A stretch of 54,748 nucleotides of DNA, taken from assembly GCF_004115925.1 (NCBI RefSeq), contig NZ_SDDX01000003.1, positions 1 to 54,748 of the forward strand. The letters are read 5' to 3'. This document shows, piece after piece, positions 1 through 11,515 of the stretch (its first letter is position 1; each line of letters begins with the position of its first letter). Made by a program: the position numbers and the translations under genes. This DNA comes from Lelliottia nimipressuralis. Its GTDB lineage: Bacteria; Pseudomonadota; Gammaproteobacteria; Enterobacterales; Enterobacteriaceae. The notes beneath the pieces were generated by a model. That model saw only the letters and a list, made by a program, of their open reading frames with translations, was not told the origin of the DNA and did not search any database.

Positions 1-20
1 TTTTTTATTGGGCTAAGCAA

Positions 21-2702
21 TTAAGCGTTTTTCTTCACTTTCTTGTCAGCTTTAAGAACAACAGGTGCTTCAGTTTTCACTGCAACAGCGTTGTCTTCGT
101 GGAACTCACGGCCGTAGTAGGTATCCAGCAGAATCTGTTTCAGCTCGGAGATCAGTGGGTAGCGCGGGTTCGCACCTGTACACTGGTCATCGAAGGCATC
201 TTCAGACAGCTTGTCAACGTGTGCCAGGAAGTCAGCTTCCTGAACGCCCGCTTCACGGATTGACTTAGGAATACCCAGTTCAGCTTTGATGCTGTCCAGC
301 CATGCCAGCAGTTTCTCGATCTTCGCAGCGGTACGGTCACCAGGAGCGCTCAGACCCAGGTGGTCTGCGATTTCAGCGTAGCGACGACGAGCCATTGGAC
401 GGTCGTACTGGCTGAATGCAGTCTGCTTGGTTGGGTTGTCATTCGCGTTATAGCGGATAACGTTGGAAATCAGCAGGGCGTTCGCCAGACCGTGAGGAAT
501 GTGGAACTGAGAGCCCAGCTTGTGCGCCATGGAGTGACATACACCCAGGAAGGCGTTAGCAAACGCGATACCTGCGATAGTCGCGGCATTGTGCACACGC
601 TCACGAGCAACCGGGTTTTTAGACCCTTCGTTGTAAGACGCTGGCAGGTTTTCTTTCAGCAGTTTCAAAGCCTGCAGTGCCTGACCATCAGAGAACTCAG
701 ATGCCAGTACAGAAACGTAAGCTTCCAGGGCGTGAGTCACCGCATCCAGACCACCGAATGCACACAGTGATTTCGGCATATCCATCACCAGGTTGGCATC
801 AACGATAGCCATGTCTGGAGTCAGCGCGTAGTCAGCCAGTGGGTATTTCTGACCGGTTGCGTCGTCGGTAACAACCGCAAACGGAGTCACTTCAGAACCG
901 GTACCGGAAGTGGTGGTGACGGCGATCATCTTCGCTTTCACGCCCATTTTCGGGAACTTGTAGATACGTTTACGGATGTCCATAAAGCGCAGCGCCAGCT
1001 CTTCGAAGTGCGTTTCTGGGTGTTCGTACATAACCCACATGATTTTCGCGGCGTCCATTGGGGAACCGCCACCGAGCGCGATGATCACGTCTGGTTTGAA
1101 GGAGTTCGCCAGTTCCGCACCTTTACGAACAACGGTGAGGGTTGGGTCAGCTTCTACTTCGAAGAAGACTTCAGTCTCAACGCCAGCCGCTTTCAGAACA
1201 GAGGTGATCTGGTCTGCATAGCCGTTGTTGAACAGGAAACGGTCAGTCACGATGAGCGCACGTTTGTGGCCATCAGTAATCACTTCATCCAGCGCGATTG
1301 GCAGAGAGCCACGGCGGAAGTAGATAGATTTCGGAAGTTTATGCCACAACATGTTTTCAGCTCGCTTAGCAACGGTTTTCTTGTTGATCAGGTGCTTAGG
1401 ACCAACGTTTTCAGAGATGGAGTTACCACCCCATGAACCACAACCCAGAGTCAGGGAAGGCGCGAGTTTGAAGTTGTACAGGTCACCGATACCACCCTGA
1501 GAAGCCGGGGTGTTAATCAGAATACGTGCGGTCTTCATTTTATCGCCGAAGAATTTCACACGTTCTGGCTGGTTATCCTGGTCAGTGTACAGGCAAGAGG
1601 TATGGCCGATACCGCCCATTGCCACCAGTTTCTCTGCTTTGACCACAGCGTCTTCGAAGTCTTTCGCGCGGTACATTGCCAGAGTAGGGGACAGTTTTTC
1701 GTGTGCGAAAGGTTCGCTTTCGTCAACCACTTTCACTTCACCGATCAGGATCTTAGTGGTAGCGGGTACGGTGAAACCTGCGAGTTCAGCGATTTTGTAT
1801 GCTGGCTGACCAACGATGGCGGCGTTCAGTGCGCCATTTTTCAGGATGATGTCCTGAACCGCTTTCAGCTCTTTGCCCTGCAGCAGGTAGCCGCCGTGGC
1901 TTGCGAAGCGCTCGCGCACCGCATCATAAACAGAATCAACTACAACAACGGACTGCTCAGAAGCACAGATAACGCCGTTATCGAAGGTTTTGGACATCAG
2001 GACAGAAGCAACAGCACGTTTGATATCAGCCGTTTCGTCGATAACAACAGGGGTGTTACCTGCGCCTACGCCGATTGCTGGTTTACCAGAGCTGTATGCT
2101 GCTTTAACCATGCCTGGGCCACCGGTCGCCAGGATCAGGTTGATGTCCGGGTGATGCATCAGTGCGTTTGACAGTTCAACAGAAGGTTGGTCAATCCAGC
2201 CGATCAGATCTTTTGGTGCACCCGCAGCGATGGCTGCCTGCAGTACGATGTCAGCGGCTTTGTTAGTCGCATCTTTAGCACGTGGGTGTGGGGAGAAGAT
2301 GATGGCGTTACGCGTCTTCAGGCTGATCAGAGATTTGAAGATCGCAGTAGAAGTCGGGTTAGTTGTCGGAACGATACCGCAAATGATACCGATAGGTTCT
2401 GCAATGGTGATGGTACCGAAGGTGTGGTCTTCAGCCAGCACGCCACAGGTTTTCTCATCTTTATAGGCGTTGTAGATATACTCAGAAGCAAAGTGGTTTT
2501 TGATCACTTTATCTTCTACGATACCCATACCGGATTCGGCAACGGCCATTTTAGCGAGAGGGATTCGAGCATCTGCAGCAGCCAGTGCGGCGGCGCGGAA
2601 GATTTTATCAACCTGTTCTTGGGTGAAATTGGCATATTCACGCTGGGCTTTTTTGACGCGCTCGACGAGTGCGTTCAGTTCAGCGATATTAGTAACAGCC
2701 AT
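21..2702 (-). CDS. adhE: Bifunctional acetaldehyde-CoA / alcohol dehydrogenase AdhE
   Basis: AdhE converts acetyl-CoA to acetaldehyde and then ethanol in fermentation and forms helical filaments (spirosomes). The 893 residues match the usual ~891. The N-terminal half is an aldehyde dehydrogenase with catalytic Cys246 in VICASEQ; the C-terminal half is an iron-dependent alcohol dehydrogenase with GGGSPMDAAK and the histidine cluster around GVCHSMAHKLGSQFHIPHG. The open frame extends upstream, but the ATG at 2702 gives the conserved MAVTNIAELN start and has an AGGAGA ribosome site. The gene is complete; its stop lies 20 bases from the window edge. Divergent from ychE, as in E. coli. Confidence 0.98.
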   Translation of the reverse strand: MAVTNIAELNALVERVKKAQREYANFTQEQVDKIFRAAALAAADARIPLAKMAVAESGMGIVEDKVIKNHFASEYIYNAYKDEKTCGVLAEDHTFGTITIAEPIGIICGIVPTTNPTSTAIFKSLISLKTRNAIIFSPHPRAKDATNKAADIVLQAAIAAGAPKDLIGWIDQPSVELSNALMHHPDINLILATGGPGMVKAAYSSGKPAIGVGAGNTPVVIDETADIKRAVASVLMSKTFDNGVICASEQSVVVVDSVYDAVRERFASHGGYLLQGKELKAVQDIILKNGALNAAIVGQPAYKIAELAGFTVPATTKILIGEVKVVDESEPFAHEKLSPTLAMYRAKDFEDAVVKAEKLVAMGGIGHTSCLYTDQDNQPERVKFFGDKMKTARILINTPASQGGIGDLYNFKLAPSLTLGCGSWGGNSISENVGPKHLINKKTVAKRAENMLWHKLPKSIYFRRGSLPIALDEVITDGHKRALIVTDRFLFNNGYADQITSVLKAAGVETEVFFEVEADPTLTVVRKGAELANSFKPDVIIALGGGSPMDAAKIMWVMYEHPETHFEELALRFMDIRKRIYKFPKMGVKAKMIAVTTTSGTGSEVTPFAVVTDDATGQKYPLADYALTPDMAIVDANLVMDMPKSLCAFGGLDAVTHALEAYVSVLASEFSDGQALQALKLLKENLPASYNEGSKNPVARERVHNAATIAGIAFANAFLGVCHSMAHKLGSQFHIPHGLANALLISNVIRYNANDNPTKQTAFSQYDRPMARRRYAEIADHLGLSAPGDRTAAKIEKLLAWLDSIKAELGIPKSIREAGVQEADFLAHVDKLSEDAFDDQCTGANPRYPLISELKQILLDTYYGREFHEDNAVAVKTEAPVVLKADKKVKKNA

Positions 2703-3188
2703 AATGCTCTCCTGATAATGTTTAAACTCTTTTAGTAAACCAGCGCTCGATACGACAACATTATAGACGAGGTGCCAGTACTTGCTTAACACACAGTAAA
2801 ACAAAGGTTTAGTCTCGTTTACTGTTAACGCTTTGCACTAACTTACTAAAAGAGCCTGACTTTAGCATCATCCCTTTTTGTTTCTTTCTCTCCCTTTTGG
2901 TGTCACCCAGATTACTCACTTCTGAGTACGAAAAACATGATCTAAATCAATTTACACCGAAGCTGATACCTTTCAGCACGGGTATTTCGCACAATCATAT
3001 CAAGTGTTAAATAATTACAAAAGTAATGGAATCAAAACTATCATTGCTTACACAAATACATAACACATGAAAATCATAGCGTTTTGTCGCAGATTTCTGG
3101 TGAAGTATGCTGATAAAAAGCGTATCTTCAGCGCGGTTTTTATCCCTTTATTCTGTCGCCTGGGCCATGCTGATTTACGGAGCTAACT
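2703..3188. promoter_or_regulatory. Divergent adhE/ychE intergenic region (486 bp)
   Basis: No gene is supported here. The length and AT-rich composition fit the long regulated adhE promoter and leader known in E. coli, where Cra, Fis, NarL and RNase III act. I did not assign individual binding sites. The ychE ribosome site (GGAG) lies at its right end. Confidence 0.5.
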
Positions 3189-3836
3189 GTGACCCCATTG
3201 CTCTTTGATTTTTCTACTTATTTTAAGTTTTTTATCGGGTTGTTCGCGCTGGTGAACCCGGTCGGGATCATTCCTGTCTTCATTAGCATGACCAGTTACC
3301 AGACGGCGGTTGCCAGAAATAAGACCAACCTGACGGCAAACCTGTCGGTGGCCATCATTTTGCTCACGTCGCTTTTCCTCGGTGATTCGATTCTGCAAAT
3401 CTTTGGCATCTCCATCGACTCCTTCCGAATCGCAGGCGGCATCCTGGTGGTGACTATCGCCATGTCGATGATCAGCGGTAAGCTGGGTGAGGATAAACAG
3501 AACAAGCAGGAAAAATCAGAAACGGCGGTGCGCGAAAGCATTGGCGTTGTGCCGCTGGCGTTGCCGTTGATGGCCGGGCCAGGGGCAATCAGCTCGACAA
3601 TCGTCTGGGGAACCCGCTACCACAACTGGGTGCATCTGGTTGGCTTTTCGGTGGCGATTGCGCTGTTTGCCCTCTGCTGCTGGGGCGTTTTCCGAATTGC
3701 ACCCTGGCTGGTGCGTTTGCTGGGGCAGACCGGAATTAACGTTATTACCCGTATTATGGGCCTGTTGCTGATGGCGCTTGGGATCGAATTTATTGTGACC
3801 GGGCTAAAAAGTATTTTCCCTGGGTTACTAAATTAA
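3189..3836 (+). CDS. ychE: MarC-family inner membrane protein YchE
   Basis: 215 residues, the same length as E. coli YchE. It is a hydrophobic MarC/UPF0056 family protein with about six membrane segments; the family's transport substrate is not established. Translation starts at GTG 3189 with GGAG seven bases upstream; the protein begins MTPLLFDFSTYFKFF and carries the family loop ALVNPVGIIPVF near the N-terminus. A strong terminator follows, so it is probably a single-gene unit rather than part of opp. Confidence 0.95.
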   Translation: MTPLLFDFSTYFKFFIGLFALVNPVGIIPVFISMTSYQTAVARNKTNLTANLSVAIILLTSLFLGDSILQIFGISIDSFRIAGGILVVTIAMSMISGKLGEDKQNKQEKSETAVRESIGVVPLALPLMAGPGAISSTIVWGTRYHNWVHLVGFSVAIALFALCCWGVFRIAPWLVRLLGQTGINVITRIMGLLLMALGIEFIVTGLKSIFPGLLN

Positions 3837-3854
3837 CGTTTTCATTTGAAAGAG

Positions 3855-3878
3855 CGGAGCCAGTGGCTCCGTTTTTTT
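3855..3878 (+). terminator. Rho-independent terminator of ychE
   Basis: Stem CGGAGCC / GGCTCCG with a three-base loop followed by seven T residues, 19 bases after the ychE stop. Confidence 0.9.
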
Positions 3879-4607
3879 CGTGATTATCAACAAATCATAT
3901 AAATAAAGTTGAAAACTTCACAAGACATAATAAATTCTGCTAATAAATCACTTTTCTTACATTTCAGTAACTTAGTTTTATCCTTTCACACGACCTGAAC
4001 ATAAACCGCGCAAACACTCTGTTATTTTACTCACACGATACTCTGGGGCTTGCTGTGCGATAACTGAAATGATATTAGTAATTTCAACATTCCCCTAGAC
4101 GAATGTGCTAAATAATAATCAGTTGTAAAATTTTTGTACAAAAACCCACCGAGGTGACCACAGCACAGCGGTTGGCGAGAGGAAACTCTCTATCACATTG
4201 AATATTTGGTAGTTTCTTTACCTTTGATGTGTGGCAGGACGCCCCCCAGACAAACGGGACTCCCCGTAAAAGAGAATTGCTTAACAAATTTGCAAAATGT
4301 ATTGGCGCGAAATTAAGCCATTTGGTACTTTCCGGCCTTATATTTTGCCAACGCACTTTTCCAGATGAGAATGATTTTCAAATATAACGCTCATCTCAAC
4401 GAGACATCACACGCCTCAAAACAGGGGAGGCGTGTTAAGAATCGACGCAAGGCGGCCAAACGAGCCACCAGTAATAAGTACAGTCGGTGATAGCAAGAAG
4501 TAAACGACCTGACAGCAGCTAAACTCCTGCGTTGTTCAGGACCCCTTAGGGGAAATAAACAGGCTGGCATTAAAACCAGTAATTATAATGAGTGGAGTAT
4601 CAACACA
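3879..4607 (+). promoter_or_regulatory. Long oppA upstream/leader region
   Basis: About 730 bases without a supported gene. It should hold the opp promoter(s) and a long 5' leader. It contains a clear hairpin at 4410-4434 (CACGCCTC / GAGGCGTG, nine-base loop). The end reads GGAG then ATCAACACA before the oppA ATG. In E. coli and Salmonella this CA-containing stretch over the oppA ribosome site is the target of the small RNA GcvB, so the same control is likely here (inference from family knowledge). Confidence 0.5.
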
Positions 4608-6242
4608 ATGTCCATCATCACAAAAAAAAGTCTGATTGCCGCAGGAATTTTCACTGCGCTAATCGCAGGTAATATGGCAATGGCTGCTGATGTACCTGCA
4701 GGTGTCACACTGTCAGAAAAGCAAACCATGATCCGCAACAATGGCGCCGAGCCACAGTCACTGGATCCGAACAAAATTGAAGGCGTTCCTGAAGCAAACA
4801 TCAGCCGCGACCTGTTTGAAGGCCTGCTGATTACCTCCACCAAAGACGGTCACCCGATCCCGGGCGTGGCTGAATCCTGGGATAATAAAGACTTTAAAGT
4901 CTGGACATTCCACCTGCGTAAAGACGCAAAATGGTCCAACGGTGAACCTGTCACCGCACAAGATTTCGTATACAGCTGGCAGCGTCTGGTGGATCCAAAC
5001 ACCGCCTCCCCGTACGCCAGCTATCCGCAGTATGGTCACATCCTGAACGTTGATGAAATCATCGACGGCAAAAAGAAACCTTCTGAGCTGGGCGTAAAAG
5101 CGGTTGATGACCACACGCTGGAAGTGACCCTGAGCGAACCTGTTCCGTATTTCTATAAACTGCTGGTTAACCCGGCCATGTCACCGGTCAACAAAGCCGC
5201 TATCGAAAAATTCGGTGAGAAATGGACTCAGCCAGCGAACATCGTGACCAACGGTGCCTACAAGCTGAAAGACTGGGTGGTTAACGAGCGTATCGTGATG
5301 GAGCGTAATACCAACTACTGGGATAACGCGAAAACCATCGTCGATCAGATTACCTATCTGCCGATCTCGTCTGAAGTCACCGACGTAAACCGCTACCGCA
5401 GCGGTGAGATCGACATGACCTATAACAACCTGCCGATCGAACTGTTCCAGAAACTGAAAAAAGAGATCCCGACCGAAGTTCACGTTGACCCGTATCTGTG
5501 TACTTATTACTACGAAATCAACAACCAGAAAGCGCCATTCAATGACGCTCGCGTACGTACCGCGCTGAAGCTGGGTCTGGATCGCGACATCATCGTGAAC
5601 AAAGTAAAAGCACAGGGCGATCTGCCTGCGTTCGGCTATACCCCGCCATATACTGACGGTGCGAAACTGACCAAACCAGAGTGGTTCTCCTGGACTCAGG
5701 AAAAACGTAACGAAGAAGCGAAAAAACTGCTGGCTGAAGCAGGCTACACCGCTGATAAACCGTTGACGTTTAACCTGCTGTACAACACCTCCGATCTGCA
5801 CAAAAAACTGGCCATCGCGGCTTCCTCCATCTGGAAGAAAAACCTGGGTGTGGATGTGAAGCTGGTGAACCAGGAGTGGAAAACCTTCCTGGATACCCGT
5901 CATCAGGGCAACTATGACGTGGCGCGTGCGGGCTGGTGTGCGGACTACAACGAACCGACTTCCTTCCTGAACACTATGCTGTCTGACAGCTCCATGAACA
6001 CCGCGCACTATAAGAGCCCGGCCTTTGACGCGATCATGAAAGATACGCTGAAAGTGACTGACGAAGCGCAGCGTACTGCACTGTACGACAAAGCGGAACA
6101 GCAGTTGGGTCAGGATTCTGCGATTGTACCGGTTTACTACTATGTAAACGCGCGTCTGGTGAAACCATGGGTTGGCGGTTATACCGGCAAAGATCCGATG
6201 GATAACATCTACACCAAAGATCTGTACATCATTAAGCATTAA
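4608..6242 (+). CDS. oppA: Periplasmic oligopeptide-binding protein OppA
   Basis: Substrate-binding protein that captures peptides of about 2-5 residues in the periplasm and hands them to OppBCDF. 544 residues (E. coli 543). The N-terminus is a typical Sec signal: two lysines, a hydrophobic core, then AMAMA with cleavage before ADVPAG. The SBP family 5 fold is clear throughout. First gene of oppABCDF, followed by a stable hairpin before oppB that probably allows OppA to be made in excess over the membrane parts. Confidence 0.98.
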   Translation: MSIITKKSLIAAGIFTALIAGNMAMAADVPAGVTLSEKQTMIRNNGAEPQSLDPNKIEGVPEANISRDLFEGLLITSTKDGHPIPGVAESWDNKDFKVWTFHLRKDAKWSNGEPVTAQDFVYSWQRLVDPNTASPYASYPQYGHILNVDEIIDGKKKPSELGVKAVDDHTLEVTLSEPVPYFYKLLVNPAMSPVNKAAIEKFGEKWTQPANIVTNGAYKLKDWVVNERIVMERNTNYWDNAKTIVDQITYLPISSEVTDVNRYRSGEIDMTYNNLPIELFQKLKKEIPTEVHVDPYLCTYYYEINNQKAPFNDARVRTALKLGLDRDIIVNKVKAQGDLPAFGYTPPYTDGAKLTKPEWFSWTQEKRNEEAKKLLAEAGYTADKPLTFNLLYNTSDLHKKLAIAASSIWKKNLGVDVKLVNQEWKTFLDTRHQGNYDVARAGWCADYNEPTSFLNTMLSDSSMNTAHYKSPAFDAIMKDTLKVTDEAQRTALYDKAEQQLGQDSAIVPVYYYVNARLVKPWVGGYTGKDPMDNIYTKDLYIIKH

Positions 6243-6251
6243 TGGCAAACC

Positions 6252-6275
6252 GTGGGGCAAAGTCATTTGCCCCAC
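6252..6275 (+). terminator. oppA-oppB intergenic hairpin (partial terminator or mRNA stabiliser)
   Basis: Perfect 10-bp stem GTGGGGCAAA / TTTGCCCCAC with a four-base GTCA loop, directly after the oppA stop. No proper T tract follows, so it more likely protects the oppA 3' end or attenuates than ends transcription fully. Confidence 0.7.
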
Positions 6276-6366
6276 CGTGTCTTAATTCATCGCACAATAT
6301 ACACGGCATCTTTCAGGAACGACTGAACGAGCTTGTGTAAAAGGCACACGCCAGAAGGTACGGGCA

Positions 6367-7287
6367 ATGTTGAAATTTATCCTACGTCGCTGTCTTGAAG
6401 CGATACCGACGCTTTTTATTCTCATTACGATTTCATTCTTCATGATGCGTCTCGCACCAGGTAGTCCGTTTACCAGCGAGCGCGCACTGCCGCCAGAAGT
6501 CATGGCGAACATCGAAGCCAAATACCATTTAAACGATCCTATCTCCACGCAGTACTTCAATTATCTGAAGCAGCTGGCGCAGGGTGATTTTGGTCCTTCG
6601 TTTAAATATAAAGACTATTCCGTTAACGACCTCGTCGCATCGAGCTTCCCCGTGTCGGCTAAGTTAGGCGCAGCGGCGTTTATTCTGGCCGTTGTCCTGG
6701 GGGTCACCGCAGGCGTCATCGCCGCGCTGAAACAAAACACCCGATGGGACTACACGGTAATGGGGATCGCCATGACCGGGGTGGTTATCCCGAGCTTTGT
6801 GGTGGCACCGTTACTGGTGATGATATTTGCCATCACGCTCAAATGGCTGCCCGGAGGCGGCTGGAACGGCGGGGCGCTAAAATTCATGATTCTGCCGATG
6901 GTGGCGCTGTCTCTGGCCTATATCGCCAGTATCGCGCGTATTACCCGTGGTTCGATGATTGAAGTGCTCCACTCCAACTTTATTCGTACCGCGCGGGCGA
7001 AAGGCCTGCCGATGCACCGCATCATTCTTCGTCATGCGTTAAAACCTGCGCTGCTGCCTGTGCTCTCCTATATGGGCCCTGCGTTCGTTGGGATCATCAC
7101 GGGTTCCATGGTCATTGAAACCATTTACGGCCTGCCGGGTATCGGTCAGCTGTTCGTGAATGGCGCCCTGAACCGTGACTACTCGCTGGTGCTGAGCCTT
7201 ACGATCCTGGTCGGTGCACTGACCATTCTCTTTAACGCCATTGTCGATGTGCTGTATGCCGTTATCGACCCGAAAATTCGCTACTAG
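6367..7287 (+). CDS. oppB: Oligopeptide ABC transporter permease OppB
   Basis: One of two inner-membrane channel subunits of the oligopeptide importer. 306 residues, as in E. coli. Begins MLKFILRRCLEAIPTLF with a first membrane helix, then five more. The EAA loop that contacts the ATPases is visible around residues 205-225 (RTARAKGLPMHRIILRHA). It follows oppA after 124 bases and precedes oppC by 14 bases. Confidence 0.97.
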   Translation: MLKFILRRCLEAIPTLFILITISFFMMRLAPGSPFTSERALPPEVMANIEAKYHLNDPISTQYFNYLKQLAQGDFGPSFKYKDYSVNDLVASSFPVSAKLGAAAFILAVVLGVTAGVIAALKQNTRWDYTVMGIAMTGVVIPSFVVAPLLVMIFAITLKWLPGGGWNGGALKFMILPMVALSLAYIASIARITRGSMIEVLHSNFIRTARAKGLPMHRIILRHALKPALLPVLSYMGPAFVGIITGSMVIETIYGLPGIGQLFVNGALNRDYSLVLSLTILVGALTILFNAIVDVLYAVIDPKIRY

Positions 7288-7301
7288 CGCTGGAGCACGC
7301 C

Positions 7302-8210
7302 ATGATGTTGAGTAAGAAAAACAGCGAGGCGCTGGAAAACTTCACTGAGAAACTTGAAGTCGAAGGGCGCAGCCTGTGGCAGGACGCCCGCCGTCGCTTT
7401 ATGCATAACCGTGCGGCCGTCGCCAGTCTGGTCGTCTTGATCTGTATTGCCCTGTTCGTGGCCTTGGCCCCGATGCTGTCGCAGTTCACCTATTTCGATA
7501 CTGACTGGGGCATGATGTCCAGTGCTCCCGATATGGTTTCCGGCCACTATTTTGGTACGGACTCCTCCGGGCGCGACCTGCTGGTGCGCGTGGCGATCGG
7601 TGGCCGTATCTCTCTGATGGTCGGTATCGCTGCGGCGCTGGTGGCGGTGATCGTCGGCACACTTTACGGCTCGCTTTCCGGCTACCTCGGCGGCAAAGTG
7701 GATTCCGTGATGATGCGTCTGCTGGAAATCCTGAACTCCTTCCCGTTTATGTTCTTCGTTATTCTGCTGGTGACCTTCTTTGGACAAAACATCCTGCTGA
7801 TCTTCGTGGCTATCGGGATGGTTTCCTGGCTGGATATGGCGCGTATCGTGCGCGGCCAGACGCTGAGCCTGAAGCGTAAAGAATTTATCGAAGCAGCACA
7901 GGTGGGCGGTGTCTCCGTCAGCGGGATTGTTGTGCGTCATATCGTGCCAAACGTGCTCGGCGTGGTTGTGGTGTACGCATCACTGCTGGTACCCAGCATG
8001 ATCCTGTTTGAATCCTTCCTGAGCTTCCTCGGTCTGGGTACCCAGGAGCCGCTGAGTAGCTGGGGCGCATTGTTAAGCGATGGCGCAAACTCCATGGAAG
8101 TCTCTCCGTGGTTGCTGCTATTCCCGGCTGGTTTCCTGGTGGTAACCCTGTTCTGTTTCAACTTTATCGGCGATGGCCTGCGTGATGCCCTCGACCCGAA
8201 AGACCGTTAA
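7302..8210 (+). CDS. oppC: Oligopeptide ABC transporter permease OppC
   Basis: Second channel subunit. 302 residues, normal length. An N-terminal cytoplasmic stretch of about 45 residues precedes the first helix (AAVASLVVLICIALFVALAP). The EAA loop is present around residues 190-210 (FIEAAQVGGVSVSGIVVRH). Pairs with OppB; both bind OppD and OppF from inside. The oppD start follows within 12 bases. Confidence 0.97.
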   Translation: MMLSKKNSEALENFTEKLEVEGRSLWQDARRRFMHNRAAVASLVVLICIALFVALAPMLSQFTYFDTDWGMMSSAPDMVSGHYFGTDSSGRDLLVRVAIGGRISLMVGIAAALVAVIVGTLYGSLSGYLGGKVDSVMMRLLEILNSFPFMFFVILLVTFFGQNILLIFVAIGMVSWLDMARIVRGQTLSLKRKEFIEAAQVGGVSVSGIVVRHIVPNVLGVVVVYASLLVPSMILFESFLSFLGLGTQEPLSSWGALLSDGANSMEVSPWLLLFPAGFLVVTLFCFNFIGDGLRDALDPKDR

Positions 8211-8221
8211 GGAGTGCCGCG

Positions 8222-9231
<1,010 letters not shown>

Positions 9232-9235
<4 letters not shown>

Positions 9236-10236
9236 ACGCCATTGACGAAAAAAGAAATGTCCTGCTCGAAATCGCTGACCTAAAAGTGCATTTCGACATC
9301 AAAGACGGCAAGCAGTGGTTCTGGCAGCCGTCGAAAACCCTGAAAGCCGTCGATGGCGTCACCCTGCGTCTTTATGAAGGGGAGACCCTGGGCGTGGTCG
9401 GCGAGTCCGGCTGCGGAAAGTCGACCTTTGCCCGCGCCATTATCGGCCTGGTCAAAGCGACGGACGGCAAAGTGGCCTGGCTTGGCAAAGACCTGCTAGG
9501 AATGAAACAGGAAGAGTGGCGCGCGGTGCGCAGCGACATCCAGATGATTTTCCAGGATCCGCTGGCCTCCCTGAACCCGCGTATGAACATTGGAGATATT
9601 ATTGCTGAGCCGCTTCGCACCTATCATCCGAAAATGCCGCGTCAGGAAGTTCGCGACCGCGTGAAAGCGATGATGATGAAAGTGGGCCTGCTGCCGAACC
9701 TTATCAACCGCTATCCGCACGAGTTTTCTGGCGGTCAGTGCCAGCGTATCGGCATTGCCCGTGCGCTGATTCTGGAGCCAAAGCTGATTATCTGTGACGA
9801 ACCGGTTTCAGCACTGGACGTGTCGATTCAGGCGCAGGTGGTGAACCTGCTGCAGAAACTGCAGCGTGAAATGGGGCTGTCGCTGATCTTCATCGCCCAC
9901 GACCTGGCGGTGGTGAAACACATCTCCGACCGCGTGCTGGTGATGTATCTTGGCCATGCGGTGGAGCTGGGCACCTATGATGAGGTCTATCACAACCCGC
10001 TGCACCCGTATACCAAAGCGCTGATGTCTGCGGTGCCGGTTCCCGACCCGGACCTGGAAAAAAATAAAGTGATCCAGCTTCTGGAAGGGGAGCTGCCTTC
10101 GCCGATCAACCCGCCGTCTGGCTGCGTGTTCCGCACGCGTTGCCCAATGGCGGGGCCGGAATGTGCGCAAACCCGGCCTGTTCTGGAAGGAAGTTTCCGA
10201 CATGCGGTTTCCTGCCTGAAAGTAGACCCGTTATAA
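9232..10236 (+). CDS. oppF: Oligopeptide ABC transporter ATP-binding protein OppF
   Basis: Second ATPase of the Opp importer. 334 residues. Walker A GESGCGKS, signature FSGGQCQRIGIA, Walker B LIICDEPVSALD, switch histidine in FIAHDLAVV, and the C-terminal cysteine segment CVFRTRCPMAGPEC. Last gene of the operon, overlapping oppD by four bases and followed by a strong terminator. Confidence 0.98.
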
Positions 10237-10240
10237 TCGC

Positions 10241-10274
10241 AAGGGCTGACATGATGTCAGCCCTTCTTCTTTTG
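10241..10274 (+). terminator. Terminator of the opp operon
   Basis: Perfect 11-bp stem AAGGGCTGACA / TGTCAGCCCTT with a three-base loop, then a T-rich run (CTTCTTTT). It lies five bases after oppF and just upstream of the channel gene. Confidence 0.9.
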
Positions 10275-10284
10275 CGAGGTTAAT

Positions 10285-11121
10285 GTGTCGATATCCGTTT
10301 CTTCTGTACGGCGTAAGACCTATCGCCTGCTATTCGATCCTAACACCCGCTCCGGGCGTCGCTTCGAAGGATTGTGCGGCCTGTTTGCGCTTCTCAGCGT
10401 ATTCATCATCTTTATTGAATCCGGCCTGGGGACGCAGTATCACCTTACGCTCGATGAATGGCATCTGTTCGTCTGGCTGGAGCTGTTTGTCACCCTGATA
10501 TTTACCCTGGAGTATTTCCTGCGCCTGTTCAGTTGGGCGAATCCGGCGAAATATGTGTTCAGCTTCTGGGGGATTATTGATTTAGCGACGATTCTGCCGC
10601 TGTATGTAATGTGGCTGTGGCCTGAAATCAGCATCAATTATGTTTTTGCGTGGCGAGCGATGCGCGCCATCCGCGTGCTGCGCGTCCTGAAACTGCTGCG
10701 TTTTATGCCGTCTTTGCGCGTGTTCTGGAAAGCCATTTATAGCGCCCGCCATCAGCTGATCCTGTTCTATTCGTTTATCGCGATTGTGATGGTTGTTTTC
10801 GGCGCGCTGATGTATCTGATTGAAGGGCCGACTTACGGTTTCACCACGCTGAATGCGTCGGTGTACTGGGCGATTGTCACCGTGACGACCGTGGGCTACG
10901 GGGATATTACCCCCCACACGCCGCTCGGCAGGATCGTGGCATCAGTGCTGATTTTGATTGGTTACTCGGTGATTGCTATCCCGACCGGGCTTATTACCAC
11001 CCACATGAGCGCAGCATTTCAGAATCGTCAGCAGCAGCGTAAGTGCCCGACATGCCAGCAGGCGAGCCATGAGCATAGCGCGCGGTTTTGTAATCACTGT
11101 GGGAGTGAACTACCGGACTAA
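10285..11121 (+). CDS. Voltage-gated potassium channel with C-terminal zinc ribbon
   Basis: 278 residues. Six membrane segments of the voltage-gated ion channel family: an S4-like helix with arginines every third residue (RAIRVLRVLKLLRF), a pore loop with the potassium filter TVGYGD, and S6 after it. The soluble end carries CPTC - 11 residues - CNHC, a zinc-ribbon pattern. Start chosen at GTG 10285, four bases after GAGGT; the overlapping ATG at 10283 opens a different, short frame. It is not the E. coli Kch protein, which is longer and has an RCK domain. Ion selectivity is inferred from the filter. Confidence 0.85.
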   Translation: MSISVSSVRRKTYRLLFDPNTRSGRRFEGLCGLFALLSVFIIFIESGLGTQYHLTLDEWHLFVWLELFVTLIFTLEYFLRLFSWANPAKYVFSFWGIIDLATILPLYVMWLWPEISINYVFAWRAMRAIRVLRVLKLLRFMPSLRVFWKAIYSARHQLILFYSFIAIVMVVFGALMYLIEGPTYGFTTLNASVYWAIVTVTTVGYGDITPHTPLGRIVASVLILIGYSVIAIPTGLITTHMSAAFQNRQQQRKCPTCQQASHEHSARFCNHCGSELPD

Positions 11122-11124
11122 ATA

Positions 11125-11150
11125 AAAAAGGCTGCCATCGCAGCCTTTTT
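11125..11150. terminator. Bidirectional terminator between the channel gene and yciU
   Basis: AAAAAGGCTGC / GCAGCCTTTTT with a four-base loop. The A and T runs on either side let it serve both convergent genes. Confidence 0.9.
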
Positions 11151-11151
11151 G

Positions 11152-11493
<342 letters not shown>

Positions 11494-11515
11494 TTAAAAC
11501 ATCGTTGGGCACGTT

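Noticed and set aside
5181..6275. 364-codon open frame antisense to oppA
   Set aside because: Mirror of a well-supported, conserved gene; no ribosome site or family signal. The same applies to long antisense frames over adhE, O, N, L, T and tonB.
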